A stretch of 64,000 bases of DNA from Stictocephala bisonia (lineage: Eukaryota > Arthropoda > Insecta > Hemiptera > Membracidae), in NCBI GenBank assembly GCA_035578905.1, contig JAQJVL010000601.1:294001-358000 (forward strand), written 5' to 3'. Below are positions 59,430 through 64,000 of this stretch, piece after piece. Position numbers and translations under genes: made by a program. The notes under the pieces are model-generated. The model had not been told where the DNA came from. It searched no databases and saw only the letters and a list, made by a program, of their open reading frames with translations. Every line of letters begins with the position of its first letter. Positions within the stretch are counted from its first letter, which is position 1.

Positions 59430-61675
59430 TAGTATTTTGTTGGTTGATCTTAAAATTTGGTGCACATTTATAAAGGTCAGGTTCACTATGGACCATACAT
59501 TCAATATCCGTTCAAGCAAATTTATGTTGTAGTGGGCTTCAGTATCTAGACGTAAATATTTCCCGCTTGAGGACGTTAATATTTAAGGTATTGTTTTGGA
59601 AGGAGAATATAGGATCTAATATACAAAGAAGAACAACTTTTAATGATATAACTATAAAATAATTATGAAGTGATTTATTCTTAAAATTTTGGAAAAAACT
59701 CTAAGGTGTCAATAATGAGTTTGAAGATCTTAACTATCCTTATTATTGTAGGTAAATATTGCTCAATTAGAAGACAATCATAATGTTCTAATTACTTTAG
59801 TTTGAAAGTTTTAATATAGACAGTGTTAGTTATATATTCAATATAGGAAACAAATTTATTGTTAGTGTCTACATCAGCATATTATCACAACTTATTTCTG
59901 CTATATACATGAAAAACGAAAACGTTCAGCGTAAAGTTTGACTATATGTAAGCACTAGTGTGGATAAATTAATAGTTTTGCAGGTATTACTCTCCTGGGA
60001 TATTTATATGTCATTACTTTATTGAAAACTATATTCATTATAAATGTGAAATTATTATTGTTGTAATGTGTCAATAAAAGAGTGATAATTTTGAAATTGT
60101 AATGATATAAAATGGGCCATGTGAATAACATTATTGCTTACTAAAAAAAGTCGTCTTGAATTATAACGCCTGAAAAACACAGTATAGTATATTTACTTAA
60201 ATAAGTGACTAACAAGTGTTCAATTCTAAACTAATTAAAAAAGTAATACAATTTCATAAATATAAACAGAAATGTATCATCTAAATATCAATATTCAGGT
60301 ATTTTCAGTGTATACACAGACAAAATAAAACAAAGCTAACACAACAAGAGTTACTCCATTTCAGTTCGTTGCGTCATTGTATAACATGTATAAATTGTAA
60401 CAACGTATAAAAATACAGTTATGTTATATCTTAAAACGTTTTTCATACAACTACTACTTGTAGACTTGAATTTAAAAATATTAACAATTAAAAGTATTTA
60501 TGAATAAATCGGATGTATACCGATATTTACTCTATATTGAAACCACTACATGTGCAGTTTCAGCCAGTCCAAATATATTTATATCTGATGTGATAACAAC
60601 TGAAACGTTTTTATACTAAGCTAACAATAATATAATAATATGTATTATTACTATATTAAAGATTATGTAATATTTTCATACATGTATTAGGTGCTTTAAT
60701 TAAAAAAATTAAAACTATGGTTATCCGGAACTTTTATGACATTTACTGAGTTATACGTACCTGTATGCTTTGTAGTACCCAGCATTTAATCTAAAATTCC
60801 GAGAACTTCATTTTAGGAAGAGTTAAATTAATCAAGTATATATTTACAAACGTTTATCCTTTCAGGTTACAATTTTTGTTCAGTATACATGTATGAATAT
60901 AAGAATAATGTGGTTTTACTTTTATGTGATAGTAGAGTGTTTATAAATATAAATTAATTAAATGAATAGTATATTTATTTTATTAAAATTAAAAAGAATA
61001 TGTTTAATAAAAAGAAAAATATGAAAAATTTTAAAATTAGTCTTATTTATTTTTACAATTGCAAGGATCATAGATAATTCTAAAGAGCATTTATTTTTAA
61101 TTTTTAATTTCTTTTAATCTTAAAGCCATCGATAAATGACTGTTGATAAATGGATTTAATGTACCTCTGTTTAATACAAAGATTTAATGAAGCGCGTTTG
61201 TCTTCGTAAGGTAAATAGAACTGGATGAGAAATCGTTTATTTGATTCAATGGATAGAGGAGGAATCAATCATTCAAAAATGTGAAAAGAAAGGAATGACA
61301 AAATAATCAAGAACGTTGAATCGGCTTTCAGAAAGCTTTCAATCAGTGACGTCCTCTTGTTTAAAGTAGCATTTCATTGATTGTATCAGAATTTCAATTC
61401 CAATTCTGCATTGAGGCTGGTGAAATATCTAGGGTACCATGGGACTAAACTGCCTATGATATTGACATTGTGAAATTATCGGCGAGTCAAATGGTTAAAA
61501 TAGGCACTTTTTTGTCGTCTATGTTCAGGTTAATATTGCAATTAATACCCTTGTAAATTATTCATTATTGTACTAATATTTTTGCAATCATAGCGGCTTC
61601 ATCGAAATTAATTTAATCCAGATTAAAGCACTTGAAATCGATGTTACACCCTAATATGAAAAAATATTTATAGCA
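59429..61675. other. AT-rich sequence, nothing firm
   Basis: Block 61300-61500 (GACGTCCTC, GGTACCATGGGACT) is of mixed composition without a recognised motif. Confidence 0.45.
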
Positions 61676-61679
61676 AAAT

Positions 61680-61880
61680 ATTCTCCCAAAATATTACAAC
61701 TAATTTAAGTACAACTAATTTAAGTTACACATTTGTGTAGGTAATTGTTTGAGGTACCCATTTGACATTCATATTTGTAAAAATCCCCATTCGAGGTACA
61801 CTTTAGCAAAAGTTAACTATTTGAAGCACGCATTTGTTGTACAAATACCAACCTAAAGTATGTTTTTTATAAGTGTCCCA
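61680..61880 (+). repeat. degenerate short tandem repeat (GAGGTAC word)
   Basis: TACAACTAATTTAAG is duplicated at once. The words TTTGAGGTACCCATTTG, ATTCGAGGTACAC and TTTGAAGCACGCATTTG follow at about 45-50 base intervals. It is an old, decayed tandem array or chance. Confidence 0.3.
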
Positions 61881-63045
61881 TTGAAATTGTGATACAAGTT
61901 TGCCATTTTATTTAGAAAACATACTAAATTTTACAGTGATAATCATTTTGTATTATTTCCAGAAGGTACTCGATTTCATTATTAAAATATTTCTAAACAA
62001 TCAAAAATAAATTATGTAATCAAATAGTACAAAACTAACTCAACAGTTGTGGGTACTTTAGTTGTATTGGCACACCTTGCATGCAGTAACATTTAACGTA
62101 AGTTTCATAAGTCACAAAAGTTGAAATGTACAAAACATAAAAACCAATAAAAAAATGTAAGATTTTAATTATATAATAAATGAAATATACCAATAGAAGT
62201 CCCTAACATCTCAGGTATTGAATTCAAATTATTGAAAGTATTAACATAAAAGATATGTTCTTCAAGAGCATACTTGTAAATCAAACAATCAATAAATGTT
62301 AATGGCATGTATCCCATTAAGGGAAATGATTTGAAATTACGTTTGATAATACTCTAAATAATGCTATGAAATTTTGTGTGTGATATTTTTATAAAATTAC
62401 GAGTAATAAACTAAAAATCATAATGTACATGCATGAATAATGAAAAGAAACGTTTTGCTTACGTTTCTTGAAGAATATTAATTATTATAAATTAATTTAC
62501 TTAAATATTATCTTAATTGGAAATATATTTTAACACGTTTTGGTGCAGGATTAGTGTTGTAAATATATTGGTAAACATTTGTTAATAATAACAAATTAAC
62601 TATGTAAATAGTATATTTATAACAAACAATCAATGAAAGATTAAAGCAATAACTAAAATTTTTAGATATTGAACTTAAATGTTAGTACAACATAATTCAC
62701 TTTATTAAATTATGGTTCTTTATTGAAGTGGACCATTCCTCAGATTCCTAAAAGTATTTTATCAATACAATGTAGTGTGTAATGCATTTAACAAAAACGT
62801 ATGGCAAAACATGTTTTTGTATTATGTCATAAACTCAAAGCAAACATAATTAGTTTTAAAGCAGTTTATTTCACTTATTCAGTATTTAGTTTTCATAAAA
62901 AAAGTATGATAATGGGATAGCGAATTTAGCTTGTTATTGTATATTTATTTTCAAACTCCTTTTTATAATTACGAATTGTTTTGCCAGTTAATATTAGTGC
63001 AAGTAATTAAAAATTCAAACAGCCAACAAGTACTTATTTATTATT
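61881..63045. other. AT-rich sequence, nothing recognised
   Basis: No convincing motif. Confidence 0.45.
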
Positions 63046-63049
63046 AAAA

Positions 63050-63195
63050 TCCTGCTCCGGGCATAAATGAGATTTCGGGATTAGGGGAAGGAAAGATGTG
63101 ACGTGGTGAAGTTAATTAGGCCACCACCTTGCGAATAAGTTTCCCTCTTGAACAACCCTGACTACTCCTGCAATTTCACCAATAAACTAAGAGCA
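63050..63195. other. mixed-composition block, unassigned
   Basis: CCTGCTCCGGGCATAAATGA through TGACGTGGTG, GGCCACCACCTTGCG and GACTACTCCTGCAATTTCAC. It is clearly GC-richer than its flanks and unmatched elsewhere in the window. It may be a single repeat copy or an exon; no coding motif is recognised. Confidence 0.3.
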
Positions 63196-64000
63196 GAAAC
63201 TAAAAGGTTGCTGCTGATGACTCTTAGGTCAATAAAAATGAAAGTAGCTCTTTAATTATTTTACTTATTATTTATAATAATGCTATTAAATCTATAGTAT
63301 AAATATAGCAAAATTATATATGCTATTTATTACAATTAATGTCTTTTGAAAAAGTATTCAATGGTCTTGAAAATAACTAAAAGTTAATTTCTCAATTTCG
63401 TTGAAAAAATTTTAATAACAAAACTGTATGAATATTTCATGATGTACTTTAAATAATGAAATTGGTAACATTTAAATCACACTGATTTTTCTAACACTAA
63501 GTCAATCGTACTTTAAATTCAACTGCTATTTTTCTGTGGTTCTGCTATATAAATTAACTGAAAACACACCACCAATGTTTTAGTTAGTTGATAAGTTTTG
63601 CTTACAAACATAATGTTAATAAGTAAAAAAATACGAAGTGTTGTAATCCAGATATTTTTTAAACTTTGTAACACACCTTATAGCCTGTGGCACATTTGAA
63701 ATCAACTTTATTTATTTGATAAAACATTGATTGAATATAGTTTAAATTGATTTTATTGCACCCCCATATTATGATTATTGTTATTGAATAACTACCACAT
63801 CTGAAATCGTATTAAAAATGTATGTAATACTGAACTATTGGGAAATTTAATTACATAAAACTAAACAATTCAAGAACAGGGCTTCTGGTTTATAAATATT
63901 TTGTATGTATAATGATCACTAGTTAGTGGATCTTTTAAAGTATAACTTTAATTTGTATATTTAAAATGATCACGGTAAGTAAAGTCCATAATTGTTTTAC
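63196..64000. other. AT-rich sequence; donor-like site near the end
   Basis: ATGATCACGGTAAGTAAAG at 63966-63984 contains a good 5' splice consensus, but no acceptor or frame pairs with it inside the window. Confidence 0.35.

Noticed and set aside
63966..63984. Donor splice site marking an exon at the window end
   Set aside because: There is no acceptor or extended open frame upstream; a single GTAAGT is expected by chance in 64 kb.

Overview
The window looks like a gene-poor, repeat-rich stretch of an arthropod (probably insect) nuclear genome. By eye it is strongly AT-rich. It has no prokaryotic gene organisation, no long open reading frame outside simple repeats, and is full of degenerate eukaryotic mobile elements and simple repeats. 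The species cannot be named from what is visible. No intact protein-coding gene, rRNA gene or functional tRNA gene can be supported. If a gene spans the window, most of this is intron. A few short islands bounded by good splice consensus sites are listed as low-confidence exon candidates.

Layout. 0-9 kb: AT-rich background with a 5S-rRNA-related fragment (~0.8 kb), a tRNA-like fragment (3.4 kb), a nested foldback (6.8 kb), a 32-bp palindrome (7.8 kb) and a CA/TA/TACA microsatellite (8.8 kb). 9-17 kb: a GC-elevated block (9.5 kb), a MITE-like element with subterminal repeats (10.1 kb; partial second copy 16.3 kb), and a dead non-LTR retrotransposon with a reverse transcriptase YADD box (13.85-15.0 kb). 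17-31 kb: the first two copies of a conserved ~156-bp domain (17.1, 21.4 kb), four copies of a ~390-440 bp SINE-like family (20.6, 22.4, 26.4, 28.3 kb), an 882-bp foldback transposon (23.4 kb) and a 310-bp element with 99-bp inverted ends (30.9 kb). 31-37 kb: LINE 3' remnants and a LINE 5' region with a broken PHD-finger ORF1 (35.7-36.7 kb). 38-48 kb: a 285-bp MITE, a GTGGG-rich minisatellite (39.4 kb), two more SINE copies (41.4, 43.1 kb), the third copy of the conserved domain (41.9 kb) and a ~600-bp (GT)n tract (45.9 kb). 48-64 kb: a Tc1-like MITE, a 36-bp minisatellite (51.7 kb), two more 5S-related fragments (52.6, 56.6 kb), a tRNA-derived SINE (54.5 kb), a promoter-like block (55.9 kb), a ~121-bp higher-order minisatellite (57.8-59.1 kb), a compound CA/CG/TA microsatellite, and featureless AT-rich DNA to the end.

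How parts relate. The clearest unusual structure is one minisatellite family seen at three places (39.4, 51.7, 57.8 kb). It is monomeric (~36-40 bp) at two, and at the third three monomers are fused into a ~121-bp higher-order unit whose copies are nearly identical on one side and decay towards the other. The second is a 156-bp sequence shared by two loci, with 97 consecutive identical bases inside otherwise different flanks, plus an older third copy. The rest is the usual product of LINE machinery (LINE remnants, tRNA- and 5S-derived SINEs) and of DNA-transposon activity (MITEs, foldbacks). All family assignments are from motifs and internal comparison only; no database search was possible.
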